A DNA stretch of 64,000 nt, from assembly GCA_934479825.1 (NCBI GenBank), contig CAKSOW010000010.1, forward strand, positions 12,959-76,958. The letters run 5' to 3'. Within the stretch, counting starts at the first letter, position 1. Each line of letters opens with the position of its first letter. The notes under the pieces are model-generated. The model saw only the letters and a list, made by a program, of their open reading frames with translations. It was not told the origin of the DNA and ran no database searches. Made by a program: the position numbers and the translations under genes. Source of the stretch: an uncultured Eubacteriales bacterium (GTDB lineage: Bacteria; Bacillota; Clostridia; Oscillospirales; CAG-382). Shown here piece after piece: positions 1-7,503 of this stretch.

Positions 1-1452
1 CTCCGAAACCTGCCTTGCCGCATAATCGCGCGACAGCGTTTCAATTAACTCAATAAATTCTTTTGCGCCCGTGCCGGTCAACAACGGCTCTTCCGCTTCT
101 GCCGCCGCTTTCAATGCCGCATATAATGAACAGCCGTGCTCTTCGGCATATGCCTTTAAAAAGGCTTTGCGGCGTTCACCGATATTCCGTTTCGGACGGT
201 TGACAATGCGCAAGAACGACAGATCGTCCTTGTATACAAGCATGCGCAGATAGCTAAGCGCGTCTTTGATTTCTGCACGGCCGTAAAACGGCACACCGCT
301 GTATAACACATACGGAATCTTCCGTTTCATAAAAACGGTTTCGGGCGTGCGCGTGACATAATGCGCCCGGTACATAACGGTTATATCTTTGTACGGCACA
401 CCGCTTTCGTGCAGTTTTTCCACCTCGTCTGCAATCCATTCGGCTTCTTGCTCTGAGTCGGCGGCATAATGACAAACAACTTTTTCGCCGTCCGGAAGCG
501 TTGGAATCAAATCCTTTTCGGCACGGTTCTTGTTGTGCCGGATCAAGGAATTACACACGGATATAATCTGCGGCGTACTGCGGTAATTCTGCAAAAGATA
601 AATGGTTTCGGTATCCGGAAATTCTTCGTGGAAATTCAGAATATAGCGAATGCTTGCGCCGCGCCAGGTGTAAATGGTCTGGTCGGGATCGCCGACGATA
701 AACAGATTCTTATGATAGGCACATAACACTTTCATAAGCTTGTACTGCGGCTCATCAATATCCTGAAACTCGTCAACCATAATATATTCCAACCGTTCCT
801 GCCATTTTAGGCGGATATCCGGATGATTTTCAAAAATATACAGCGACAGGGTGATAAGATCATTATAATCCAGCCCGAAACACTTTTTCTGTTCGTACAG
901 ATATCCGTAAAAAATGATGTCAGTCACGCTTTCAGCCTTTTCATACTTTTCTTTCAAGCCGGAAATCGACAGATGGATCAGATCTTTATAGTAATCGGTT
1001 TTTTCCTTTAATTTGAGCATTTCGATCTTGTCGCGCGCCGCCGAATAGGTCATATGCCGTAACGTCAGTCCGCGTTCCTCATAGACTGTTGCCAGCATGG
1101 CGTCGATATCGGAATTATCAAGCACCAAAAAGCTTTCGGGGTATTGGAGGATATGCGCGTCCTCATGGAGCACCGAAACGCAGAAACTGTGGAATGTACA
1201 GATATAACCAGTATCGTTGTCTCCGGTCAGATTATGAATACGGCTGCGCATTTCACCGGCAGCCTTATTGGTAAAGGTAACACAAAGGATATGTCCGGAC
1301 AAAATGCCGATTTCATTCACCAAAAAGGCAAAGCGATGCACCAAAGCGCGTGTTTTTCCCGTTCCTGCGCCTGCAATGACGCGCACAAAGCCTTCGGTGG
1401 CGGTAACGGCCTTTTTTTGTTCGTCATTCAGCTTGTCAAAATCATAGGTCAT
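1..1452 (-). CDS. pcrA: UvrD/PcrA-type superfamily 1A DNA helicase (C-terminus cut by window edge)
   Basis: This is an ATP-dependent 3'-5' DNA helicase used in repair and replication-conflict resolution. Translation from the ATG at 1452 gives about 484 residues and runs off the left edge with no stop. Visible helicase motifs in order are the Walker A GAGTGKT near residue 31, motif Ia TFTNKAAGEM, the Walker B-type DEFQD, motif III GDPDQTIYTWRGA and motif IV QNYRST. Motifs V and VI lie beyond the window, so about a third of a usual 720-750 residue PcrA is missing. A GGAG ribosome site sits just upstream, and a promoter lies at 1481-1509, divergent from the sugar kinase gene. Assignment to the UvrD/PcrA/Rep group is firm; PcrA rather than a paralogue is inferred from the phylum. 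Confidence 0.9.
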   Translation of the reverse strand, partial: MTYDFDKLNDEQKKAVTATEGFVRVIAGAGTGKTRALVHRFAFLVNEIGILSGHILCVTFTNKAAGEMRSRIHNLTGDNDTGYICTFHSFCVSVLHEDAHILQYPESFLVLDNSDIDAMLATVYEERGLTLRHMTYSAARDKIEMLKLKEKTDYYKDLIHLSISGLKEKYEKAESVTDIIFYGYLYEQKKCFGLDYNDLITLSLYIFENHPDIRLKWQERLEYIMVDEFQDIDEPQYKLMKVLCAYHKNLFIVGDPDQTIYTWRGASIRYILNFHEEFPDTETIYLLQNYRSTPQIISVCNSLIRHNKNRAEKDLIPTLPDGEKVVCHYAADSEQEAEWIADEVEKLHESGVPYKDITVMYRAHYVTRTPETVFMKRKIPYVLYSGVPFYGRAEIKDALSYLRMLVYKDDLSFLRIVNRPKRNIGERRKAFLKAYAEEHGCSLYAALKAAAEAEEPLLTGTGAKEFIELIETLSRDYAARQVSE

Positions 1453-1480
1453 GGCGCATAACTCCTTTTTGTTTTTTTAT

Positions 1481-1509
1481 ATTGTACCATAGAACGTCTG
1501 TTTTTGCAA
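1481..1509 (-). promoter_or_regulatory. Sigma-A promoter of the helicase gene
   Basis: On the minus strand there is a -35 TTGCAA (1504-1509) and a -10 TACAAT (1481-1486) with a 17-bp spacer. It lies about 30 bp upstream of the helicase start. Confidence 0.75.
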
Positions 1510-1542
1510 GTGGGTTTTACCGTCCGGAAAGGGCAGCCGCTA

Positions 1543-1571
1543 TTGACTTTCCCGGAAAAATCCATTATAAT
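1543..1571 (+). promoter_or_regulatory. Sigma-A promoter of the PfkB kinase gene
   Basis: There is a -35 TTGACT (1543-1548) and a perfect -10 TATAAT (1566-1571) with a 17-bp spacer. It is back to back with the helicase promoter, so the two genes diverge from one short regulatory region. Confidence 0.85.
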
Positions 1572-1604
1572 AAAAAAAGAAACATGCCGGAAAGGACGAT
1601 CGCT

Positions 1605-2540
1605 ATGAGAAAACCGAGATTGTTAGTCATCGGAAATACCAATATGGATTTTGTCTGTGTTGCCGAACGTTTCCCAGCCGTCGGCGAAACGCTTTTTTCC
1701 GCAGGCGATTATTTTCTTTGTGCAGACGGAAAAGGCGCGAATGCCGCGCTGTGTGCCGCAAGACTCGGTGCGGATGCCGTTCTTTGCACCGGCGTCGGTG
1801 CAGACTCCAACGGCAGAAAGATAGCGGACAGCTTGGAAAAAGAGAAGATTGATACCCGGTTTGTCTTTTTTGATAACGAGCAAAAAACAGATTTTTCCAT
1901 GATTTTCCGCGAGCCGGGCGAAAAAAAGCGCACGGTTCGGTTTCCCGGCGCCGGCGCCTCTTTGTCGGTCGATCATGCAGAAGAGGCTTTTACCTGCTAT
2001 CCGGATGCGCTGTTATTGGCATGCGATGTTATTCCGGAAATCGTTTATTATGGCGTGCAAAAGGCGAAAGAACAGAAAATTCCGGCTATTTTGAATTTAG
2101 CGCCGGCTCAGACCGAGCTTGATCCGTCCTCAATCGACGCGTGCGAAATCATCACGTCCGGAGAGGATGAGATTGCCTACTATACCGATATCGCGCCGAC
2201 CAGTGCGGAAAACGCTTTACGTGCCGCTATCAAGCTTTCGGCGCTGATACATACAAAGTATGTCGTGATCCGGCTGGGAAAGCGCGGGGCGTTTGTCTAC
2301 GACGGACTGCACCAGGAGCTGATTCCGGCGCTGGATGTACGTGCTGTCGATACGACCGGTGCAGGAGAGGCGTTCACCTCTTCTCTTGCTGTACGGTACA
2401 TGCAGAATGGCGGAAATATTTCCGATGCCGCGCGGTTTGCCGTTTGTGTCAGTGCGTACAGCGTGCTGAAATCCGGCGAGGCGTCTTTTCCGACGGTTAA
2501 GGAATTAGAGGAATTTATCAATCGGTACAACAATCGGTAA
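1605..2540 (+). CDS. PfkB-family carbohydrate/nucleoside kinase (ribokinase-like)
   Basis: This is a cytoplasmic ATP-dependent sugar or nucleoside kinase of the ribokinase fold, 311 residues. The ATG at 1605 follows GGAAAGGACG. Longer in-frame starts are rejected because they lie upstream of the promoter at 1543-1571. The N-terminal segment LVIGNTNMDFV and the glycine-rich GKGANAALCAARLGADA match the family sugar-binding region. The C-terminal signature reads DTTGAGEAF at residues 249-257. The last acidic residue of that motif, normally the catalytic Asp of GAGD, is Glu255 here, which is unusual and may affect catalysis. No transporter or sugar operon partner is adjacent, so the substrate cannot be stated. 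A PfkB assignment is firm; ribokinase in the strict sense is only possible. Confidence 0.88.
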   Translation: MRKPRLLVIGNTNMDFVCVAERFPAVGETLFSAGDYFLCADGKGANAALCAARLGADAVLCTGVGADSNGRKIADSLEKEKIDTRFVFFDNEQKTDFSMIFREPGEKKRTVRFPGAGASLSVDHAEEAFTCYPDALLLACDVIPEIVYYGVQKAKEQKIPAILNLAPAQTELDPSSIDACEIITSGEDEIAYYTDIAPTSAENALRAAIKLSALIHTKYVVIRLGKRGAFVYDGLHQELIPALDVRAVDTTGAGEAFTSSLAVRYMQNGGNISDAARFAVCVSAYSVLKSGEASFPTVKELEEFINRYNNR

Positions 2541-2744
2541 GGCTTTGGTTTTTCCGGAAAAGCCCGGAAAGAGGCTCTTAGAGAAATTTTCCTTTTTCTG
2601 AAAATTTCCCTGAGGGACGGTTTGGGGTGCTTTTCATTTCGCGAAAAGCATAAAAGGGACGATTTTTGTGTTACTTTTTCGCTTGTACGAAAAAGTAACC
2701 AAAAAGTACCCCAGAGGGTTGCGACCCTCTGGATACCCAAAGTG

Positions 2745-2858
2745 CGGTTCAAAACCCGTGCGGTAGGATTTTAAGTAAAATTTGAAACGTTCAGCGTATA
2801 AAGCTTTTTTGCAAAAGTTTGTTAGTGCCGCAAACACGCACGGCCATGTTTTGAACCG
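2745..2858 (+). other. Left stem module of repeat A
   Basis: CGGTTCAAAAC (2745-2755) is the exact complement of GTTTTGAACCG (2848-2858). The adjoining CCGTGCG (2756-2762) complements CGCACGG (2837-2843), with a 4-base CCAT bulge between the two helices. The right module of the same element keeps the first helix but uses a different inner helix, TCCGAG/CTCGGA. Both sides have therefore changed together, as expected for selected base pairing. Confidence 0.75.
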
Positions 2859-3297
2859 GTGCGAACCGGAAGTGTAGTGCTAACGCAGAATCGGATTTTG
2901 CGAAAAATCGAAGTTGCTGTGCGTGCTTGACGCCGCAGGCGGTTGTTTAAAAGAGAAAGTGTACGTTATCTTTGTTGCGGCGGAAAAGGGAAATTGATGT
3001 GGGGTGTGGTGGAAAATTTGGAATAAAAATAGGGCTTGGCATTATTTAAAAGTGCTGTAAGCCGTTTAAAACTTTGAAATTTATCAAAAATGTTGTTAAG
3101 CGCAAAAAATTGGAATTTCGTATTCTCATCCGAAACTATCTGTTTTTCGGAACATAACTTTCTGTTCGCGAAAAAACAATCTCCCACCAAATTCCCCCCC
3201 ATTTTATGAAATACATAACCTACTGTCCGCCCAAATCAAACTCCGTCTTTTTATAAACACCTACAAATCCTTATGCAGTAAAACCGCCGTCTCGCAC

Positions 3298-3412
3298 CGG
3301 TTCAAAATACTCCGAGCTGTATGGCACAAGACAGCGATTTTTCTCAAAGATTTTCTGATGGGCACAAAGCTTGCGATTTAACCAAAAATCCACCGCTCGG
3401 AATTTTGAACCG
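3298..3412 (-). other. Right stem module of repeat A
   Basis: CGGTTCAAAAT (3298-3308) complements ATTTTGAACCG (3402-3412), and TCCGAG (3311-3316) complements CTCGGA (3396-3401). Compared with the left module, the last pair of the outer helix is T-A instead of C-G and the inner helix differs, yet all pairs are kept. Confidence 0.75.
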
Positions 3413-3566
3413 CTCTCTGGGAGTCCAGAGGGCCGCAACCCTCTGGTGTACTTTTTGGTTACTTTTTCGTACAAGCGAAAAAGTAACGTTAAAACCGTCC
3501 CTAATACTTTTCGCGAAACGAAAAGTCCCCCTTTCCTTGGAAAGAAAGAGGGACAAATAGCCTCGC

Positions 3567-4889
3567 TTATAATATCGGATACCCGGCTTTTTCGTGAGCT
3601 TCATAAAGCTCGTCACACATCTTGATGATGTCGTCAATCGAAAGCTCCGCCGCTGTGTGCGGTTCTAACATCGCCGCATGATAAATGTGCTCTTTTTTGC
3701 CGGTCACAGCCGCTTCAATAGTTAATAACTGGCAATTGATGTTGGTCATGTTCATGGCCGCAAGCTGAACCGGAAGCCGCCCGACATGCGTCGGAGAAAT
3801 GCCTGAACCGTCCACCAAGCACGGCACTTCCACACATGCATCCCCCGGCAGATTGTCAATCAACCCGGTGTTGATCACGTTGCCGCCAATCTTGTATGGC
3901 TTGTTGGTTACCATCGCTTCCATAATATAAGAACCGTATTCGTGTGTGCGCGTGTGCTCAATATCACCGCCTCCAAGCAGCTCTTCTTTCTGCTTTTCCC
4001 AGTTGGCAATCTGGTTCACACAACGCCGCGGATATTCGTCAAGCGGAATATTGAACCGGTCGATCAATTCCGGATAGCGTGACTTGATGTAAAAACAGTT
4101 GTATTCCGCATTGTGCTCACTGGATTCCGTGCAATAATAGCCTAATTTGTCAATGTAATCAAACCGCACCATATCTCTGTGCTTTTCCTTGTTCTTTTCC
4201 TTGGCCAGACGGCGTATCTCCGGATACATATCCTTTCCGTCCTTGTCCTTGATTTCCAGCAGCCATGCCATATGGTTGATACCGGCAATCAGCTCACTGC
4301 CGATAGAAGCATGACGTTCCGGAATGCCGAGATTGTTAAATAATCCGCTTGTACACCCCTGCACACTGTGGCACAGTCCGACTGTTTTTACGTTTGTGTA
4401 CCGCTGCATATAACCGGAAAGAATGGCCATCGGATTGGTGTAGTTCAAGAACCATGCGTCCGGGCATACCTCTTCCATGTCGGCCGCGAATCCTTTTAAA
4501 ACATGGATCGTGCGTAACCCCCGGAAAATGCCGCCGATGCCAAGCGTGTCGGCAATGGTTTGGCGAAGCCCGTATTTTTTCGGGATTTCAAAATCGATAA
4601 TTGTGCACGGATCATAAAGCCCGACCTGAATGGCATTGATGACAAACTTGGCGCCTCTAAGCGCTGCCTTGCGGTTTTCCACACCAAGATAAGTCTTGAT
4701 AACAGCACGATCGGCATTGTATTTCTTGTTAATGGCGCGAATAACAACTTCGGATTCCGACAAACGATTCTTATCTATGTCATATAACGCAATTTCACAT
4801 TCACGAAGTGCGTCACAGACAAGTGTATCGCCCAACACATTCTTGGCAAAAACCGTACTTCCGGCTCCCATAAAAGTAATTTTTAACAT
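3567..4889 (-). CDS. melA: GH4-family NAD/Mn-dependent glycosidase, alpha-galactosidase (MelA) type
   Basis: This is a cytoplasmic glycoside hydrolase of family 4, which cleaves by NAD+-assisted oxidation and beta-elimination with a bound divalent metal. The protein has 440 residues from the ATG at 4889, preceded by AAGGAGCG; a 19-codon in-frame extension lacks a ribosome site. The N-terminal dinucleotide fold has GAGST at residues 8-12. NYTNPM starts at residue 149. The metal-ligand region GLCHS (Cys173, His174) and GINHMAW (Asn205, His206) fit the MelA/LplD subgroup rather than 6-phospho-glycosidases. No sugar transporter is adjacent. The gene ends right beside repeat element A and is convergent with the kinase gene. 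Family assignment is firm; alpha-galactosidase specificity is a subgroup inference and alpha-glucosidase or glucuronidase remain possible. Confidence 0.88.
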   Translation of the reverse strand: MLKITFMGAGSTVFAKNVLGDTLVCDALRECEIALYDIDKNRLSESEVVIRAINKKYNADRAVIKTYLGVENRKAALRGAKFVINAIQVGLYDPCTIIDFEIPKKYGLRQTIADTLGIGGIFRGLRTIHVLKGFAADMEEVCPDAWFLNYTNPMAILSGYMQRYTNVKTVGLCHSVQGCTSGLFNNLGIPERHASIGSELIAGINHMAWLLEIKDKDGKDMYPEIRRLAKEKNKEKHRDMVRFDYIDKLGYYCTESSEHNAEYNCFYIKSRYPELIDRFNIPLDEYPRRCVNQIANWEKQKEELLGGGDIEHTRTHEYGSYIMEAMVTNKPYKIGGNVINTGLIDNLPGDACVEVPCLVDGSGISPTHVGRLPVQLAAMNMTNINCQLLTIEAAVTGKKEHIYHAAMLEPHTAAELSIDDIIKMCDELYEAHEKAGYPIL

Positions 4890-5000
4890 ATTTTTCGCTC
4901 CTTCTTTGTTGATTCTGCCGAATTTAGCGCATCGCCATTCCGGCAAATTGATAAAATAGACGGTGAATTCTTAACTTTTGTCATTTTTTCTTACGTTGAA

Positions 5001-5029
5001 ATTGTAGCACATATCCGCCGCTTTGACAA
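5001..5029 (-). promoter_or_regulatory. Sigma-A promoter of the GH4 gene
   Basis: On the minus strand there is a -35 TTGTCA (5024-5029) and a -10 TACAAT (5001-5006) with a 17-bp spacer, about 110 bp upstream of the GH4 start. Confidence 0.75.
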
Positions 5030-5171
5030 TGTGATTTCGTAACCGGAGCATGTCAAAATGTATCTTATTTTTCAGCGCATGCTTTCAAGGGCTTTGAAAA
5101 CGAATGTGACGGTTGCGTGAATTATGAATGAAAGTTTACAGTCAAGAAACCAATACAACACAAATTGTCGC

Positions 5172-5177
5172 TATAAT
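5172..5177 (+). promoter_or_regulatory. Candidate -10 box for the small peptide gene
   Basis: There is a perfect TATAAT, but no good -35 at the normal distance. An activator or another sigma factor may be needed. It would give a leader of about 105 nt before the small ORF at 5291. Confidence 0.45.
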
Positions 5178-5214
5178 AAAGAAAAAGGAGAGAGCCACCC
5201 CCTCGCGCGCCATT

Positions 5215-5233
5215 CCGGTGAACGTTTCACCGG
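5215..5233 (+). other. Leader hairpin upstream of the small peptide gene
   Basis: A perfect 8-bp stem CCGGTGAA/TTCACCGG with a 3-nt loop lies in the long leader. There is no U-run behind it, so it is not a simple terminator. It could stabilise or regulate the leader. Confidence 0.5.
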
Positions 5234-5290
5234 CATAAAAATCAATTTTTGCTGTTAAAAAAACAGAAATACAGAAAGGAATATATTTTT

Positions 5291-5398
5291 ATGAAAAAGT
5301 ATGCTTCTCCCGAAATCGAAATCATCAAGGCAGAAACCCAGGATATCATGGTCGGTAGCGACGTTATCATTGATATTAACGATCTGTTCAGCATCTGA
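5291..5398 (+). CDS. 35-residue small peptide of unknown function
   Basis: The ORF has a strong ribosome site (GAAAGGA, 13 nt before the ATG) and encodes a 35-residue acidic peptide that begins MKKYASPEIEIIKAE and ends NDLFSI. It has its own candidate -10 box, a leader hairpin and a strong terminator about 60 bp after its stop, so it looks like a separate transcription unit. The start pattern MKKY-x-x-P-E-x-E-I-I resembles short acidic peptides I associate with gut Clostridia, whose role is unknown to me. No Cys, Thr-rich core or GG leader is present that would mark a lanthipeptide or a classical bacteriocin. The next gene is a secreted subtilase, but no link is shown. Confidence 0.65.
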   Translation: MKKYASPEIEIIKAETQDIMVGSDVIIDINDLFSI

Positions 5399-5459
5399 TC
5401 GGCTGGATCGGATACATAATCTGAGGTTTACTATCCAATAAACAAGCCTAAGAGGCCGC

Positions 5460-5503
5460 AAAGACACAGACTATGGCGACATGGTCTGTGTCTTTATACT
5501 TTT
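5460..5503 (+). terminator. Rho-independent terminator after the small peptide gene
   Basis: A perfect 12-bp stem AAAGACACAGAC/GTCTGTGTCTTT (5460-5471 and 5484-5495) is followed by a T-rich stretch. Confidence 0.8.
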
Positions 5504-5589
5504 GGGAAGAAAATCAAAAAGAAAACCGGCTCGCAAAAAACGCAATCCGTCTGTCAAAAAAGTTTGCGGCAGGTTTACGCATATTGTTC

Positions 5590-5618
5590 TTGCAAATATC
5601 CCGTTTTTGTGGTATACT
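5590..5618 (+). promoter_or_regulatory. Sigma-A promoter of the subtilase gene
   Basis: There is a -35 TTGCAA (5590-5595) and a -10 TATACT (5613-5618) with a 17-bp spacer. The start codon lies about 80 bp downstream. Confidence 0.75.
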
Positions 5619-5706
5619 TACTTTATTCTCCGATGTGCAGTCCTGACGCAGCCGCTCTGCACAGTAAACGATATGATTAACGGATTTCTGTTTTCCGAGG
5701 TATACC

Positions 5707-7248
5707 ATGAAACGAAACATCTTATCTATATGGCTTTATGCGGCTTTATGCCTGTGTTTTTCCCTCTACGCCTTTGCCGAAACCGACTTTGACGGCTACA
5801 TTATCCGCTTCAAGGATGCGCAAAGCGCGGAATATGCCAAAGAACTCCTTGATTCGGCAGCAACGCTCTCTTCGGACAACGAAGAAGATCCTTTGGAACT
5901 GGAAACGCTTATTGAATCGGAGTCGCTCTATACGACCGCCAACGCGGAGCTTGTTAATATGCTCACCGAGGCAGGACTTGTCGAATACAGCGAACCGGAC
6001 TACTATATGCAGCTGTACTCCTATGATTACGATGCAGATTCCGTTTTTTCAAAGCAATGGGCGCACACCGCCGCGAATATTCGGGATGCCTGGGGACTTG
6101 GGGTATATGGAAACGATACGATCGTGGCAGTGCTTGATACCGGGGTTTACGAGCATTCAGATTTTGCAGAAAACCTTTTGCCCGGCGAGAATTGTGTGAT
6201 ACCGGCAGGTGGGACAAGTATAGCGGATCCGACCGACACAACGGACAATATCGGTCACGGCACCAAGGTCACCGGTATTATCTGCGCCGCCGCCAACGGA
6301 AAAGGCATTGTCGGTGCAGCGCACCGGGCAAAGGTCTTACCGCTGAAAATAGCCGATTCGACCACGTTCAGCCACAGCAACGCGATAGGGGCTGTCAGAG
6401 CGGCGGTTGAACGCGGTGCGGACGTTATCAGTATGAGTTTCGGGTTTTATCCGTCAGCCAACAGCACTCCAAGCGTATCCTTGCAAAAAGAAATACAATT
6501 TGCTCTGAAAAAAGGCGTTATTGTGGTCGCAGCCGCCGGAAACGAGGGAGGTGCCAGCAATAAAGATGCCGGAAAATATTCGTATCCGGCAAGCTATGAC
6601 GGGGTGATCAGCGTTGCCAATCTGATGCAGAACGCGGACGGCAGTTACGGCCGCTCCTCTTCGTCGCAATACAACGACAAAGTGACCATCATTGCGCCGG
6701 GAACGTCCATCTACTCGACGGTTCGGTATGGCAGTTACGACACAGGCAGCGGCACGTCGTTTTCCGCACCGTATGTGGCGGCCGTGGCGGCGCTTGCCAA
6801 GTCGGTTGACAAGAATCTGACGCCGGAGCATTTCAAAGAGCTTCTGATTCAGACGGCGGACAAATCGCTTTTGAATGGAGAAGAACGAAGCGATTATTAC
6901 GGATATGGAATGTTAAATGCCGGAGCACTGATCCAGGCATTGGCCAAGGAAAAAGGAAAAGGCTTTATTTCGCCGATTGACCGACGGACCGATGGCGGAG
7001 TAACGGCGATGATGACCAATTTTGCAGAAGAGACTGACGATTTTTCATTGGTTGCCGGGCTGTTTTCCGTCACGCGGCCGGTTGGATTTCGCGTGAAAAC
7101 GGCACATTTGGCAAAGAACGAATCGGCTGAATTTGATCTGACGGATCTTGCAGGCACTTCCGGGCAAGCGACAGATTCCGTGACCGGCATTTTGCGGTGT
7201 TATATGCTTACCTCTTCGGGAAATCCGGTTTCTGCTGTCCGGCAATAG
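5707..7248 (+). CDS. Secreted subtilisin-like serine protease (peptidase family S8)
   Basis: This is an extracellular serine endopeptidase of 513 residues. Residues 1-24 form a signal peptide (hydrophobic core ending YAFAE). Residues 25-105 look like an inhibitor-I9 type propeptide (GYIIRFKD). The catalytic triad is visible: Asp144 in VLDTGV, His184 in GHGTKVTG and Ser351 in GTSFSAP, with the oxyanion-hole Asn279 in AAGNEGG. The last 100 or so residues form a C-terminal extension I cannot assign. The ATG at 5707 follows CGAGGT. It has its own promoter and stands alone, downstream of the small peptide unit and followed by a terminator. Substrate unknown; general extracellular protein degradation or processing is likely. 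Confidence 0.93.
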   Translation: MKRNILSIWLYAALCLCFSLYAFAETDFDGYIIRFKDAQSAEYAKELLDSAATLSSDNEEDPLELETLIESESLYTTANAELVNMLTEAGLVEYSEPDYYMQLYSYDYDADSVFSKQWAHTAANIRDAWGLGVYGNDTIVAVLDTGVYEHSDFAENLLPGENCVIPAGGTSIADPTDTTDNIGHGTKVTGIICAAANGKGIVGAAHRAKVLPLKIADSTTFSHSNAIGAVRAAVERGADVISMSFGFYPSANSTPSVSLQKEIQFALKKGVIVVAAAGNEGGASNKDAGKYSYPASYDGVISVANLMQNADGSYGRSSSSQYNDKVTIIAPGTSIYSTVRYGSYDTGSGTSFSAPYVAAVAALAKSVDKNLTPEHFKELLIQTADKSLLNGEERSDYYGYGMLNAGALIQALAKEKGKGFISPIDRRTDGGVTAMMTNFAEETDDFSLVAGLFSVTRPVGFRVKTAHLAKNESAEFDLTDLAGTSGQATDSVTGILRCYMLTSSGNPVSAVRQ

Positions 7249-7323
7249 GCATGAAAGAGAGTTAACCCCCCAAAAAAAATAGACGCGTTTTTTAGAAAAG
7301 CTTAGCCCAAACCTTGAAAGTTG

Positions 7324-7363
7324 ACACGCGGCAGTCCCGGGTTTCATTGCCGCGTGTTTCTTT
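7324..7363 (+). terminator. Terminator after the subtilase gene
   Basis: A 10-bp stem ACACGCGGCA/TGCCGCGTGT (7324-7333 and 7348-7357) is followed by TTCTTTT. It lies about 75 bp past the stop. Confidence 0.75.
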
Positions 7364-7437
7364 TGGCAAAAAGCGGTCTGCCGCCGCTTTTGATGCTTTC
7401 CGCAAAAGGTGTCAAAAGCCGAATTTACAAAATTTAT

Positions 7438-7466
7438 TTGAAAAATTTTTTGCCCCGTTGTATAAT
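7438..7466 (+). promoter_or_regulatory. Sigma-A promoter of the glutamine synthetase operon
   Basis: There is a -35 TTGAAA (7438-7443) and a perfect -10 TATAAT (7461-7466) with a 17-bp spacer. The start codon follows at 7504, so the leader is short and leaves no room for a large riboswitch. Confidence 0.8.
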
Positions 7467-7503
7467 AGAAAAAACATTTTATCCGCCGGAAAGGACGATC
7501 CGT

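Larger units (their letters stand above)
2629..3525 (+). repeat. Repeat element A: about 0.9-kb non-coding element with inverted-repeat ends and stem modules
   Basis: The element fills the gap between two convergent genes and contains no credible ORF. Its two ends are inverted copies of each other. Each has an outer hairpin with CTTTTC/GAAAAG arms (2629-2649 and 3506-3525), a 12-bp hairpin GTTACTTTTTCG/CGAAAAAGTAAC (2670-2699 and 3458-3487) and a GC-rich hairpin CCAGAGGG/CCCTCTGG (2711-2732 and 3425-3446). Inside each end is a long stem module (2745-2858 and 3298-3412). The middle (about 3000-3200) is AT-rich and poorly conserved relative to copy B. Copy B at 19842-20635 is the same element in the opposite orientation. 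I do not recognise it as a named repeat or RNA family. A MITE-like mobile unit or a large structured RNA are both possible. Confidence 0.85.

Noticed and set aside
2966..3202. Open frames of 60-97 codons inside repeat element A (also 20201-20455 in B)
   Set aside because: The frames are not kept between copies A and B although the DNA is alike, and they lack ribosome sites. The elements are treated as non-coding.
2629..3525. Insertion sequence with a transposase
   Set aside because: The ends are inverted, but there is no transposase frame in the element. At most it is a non-autonomous (MITE-like) unit.
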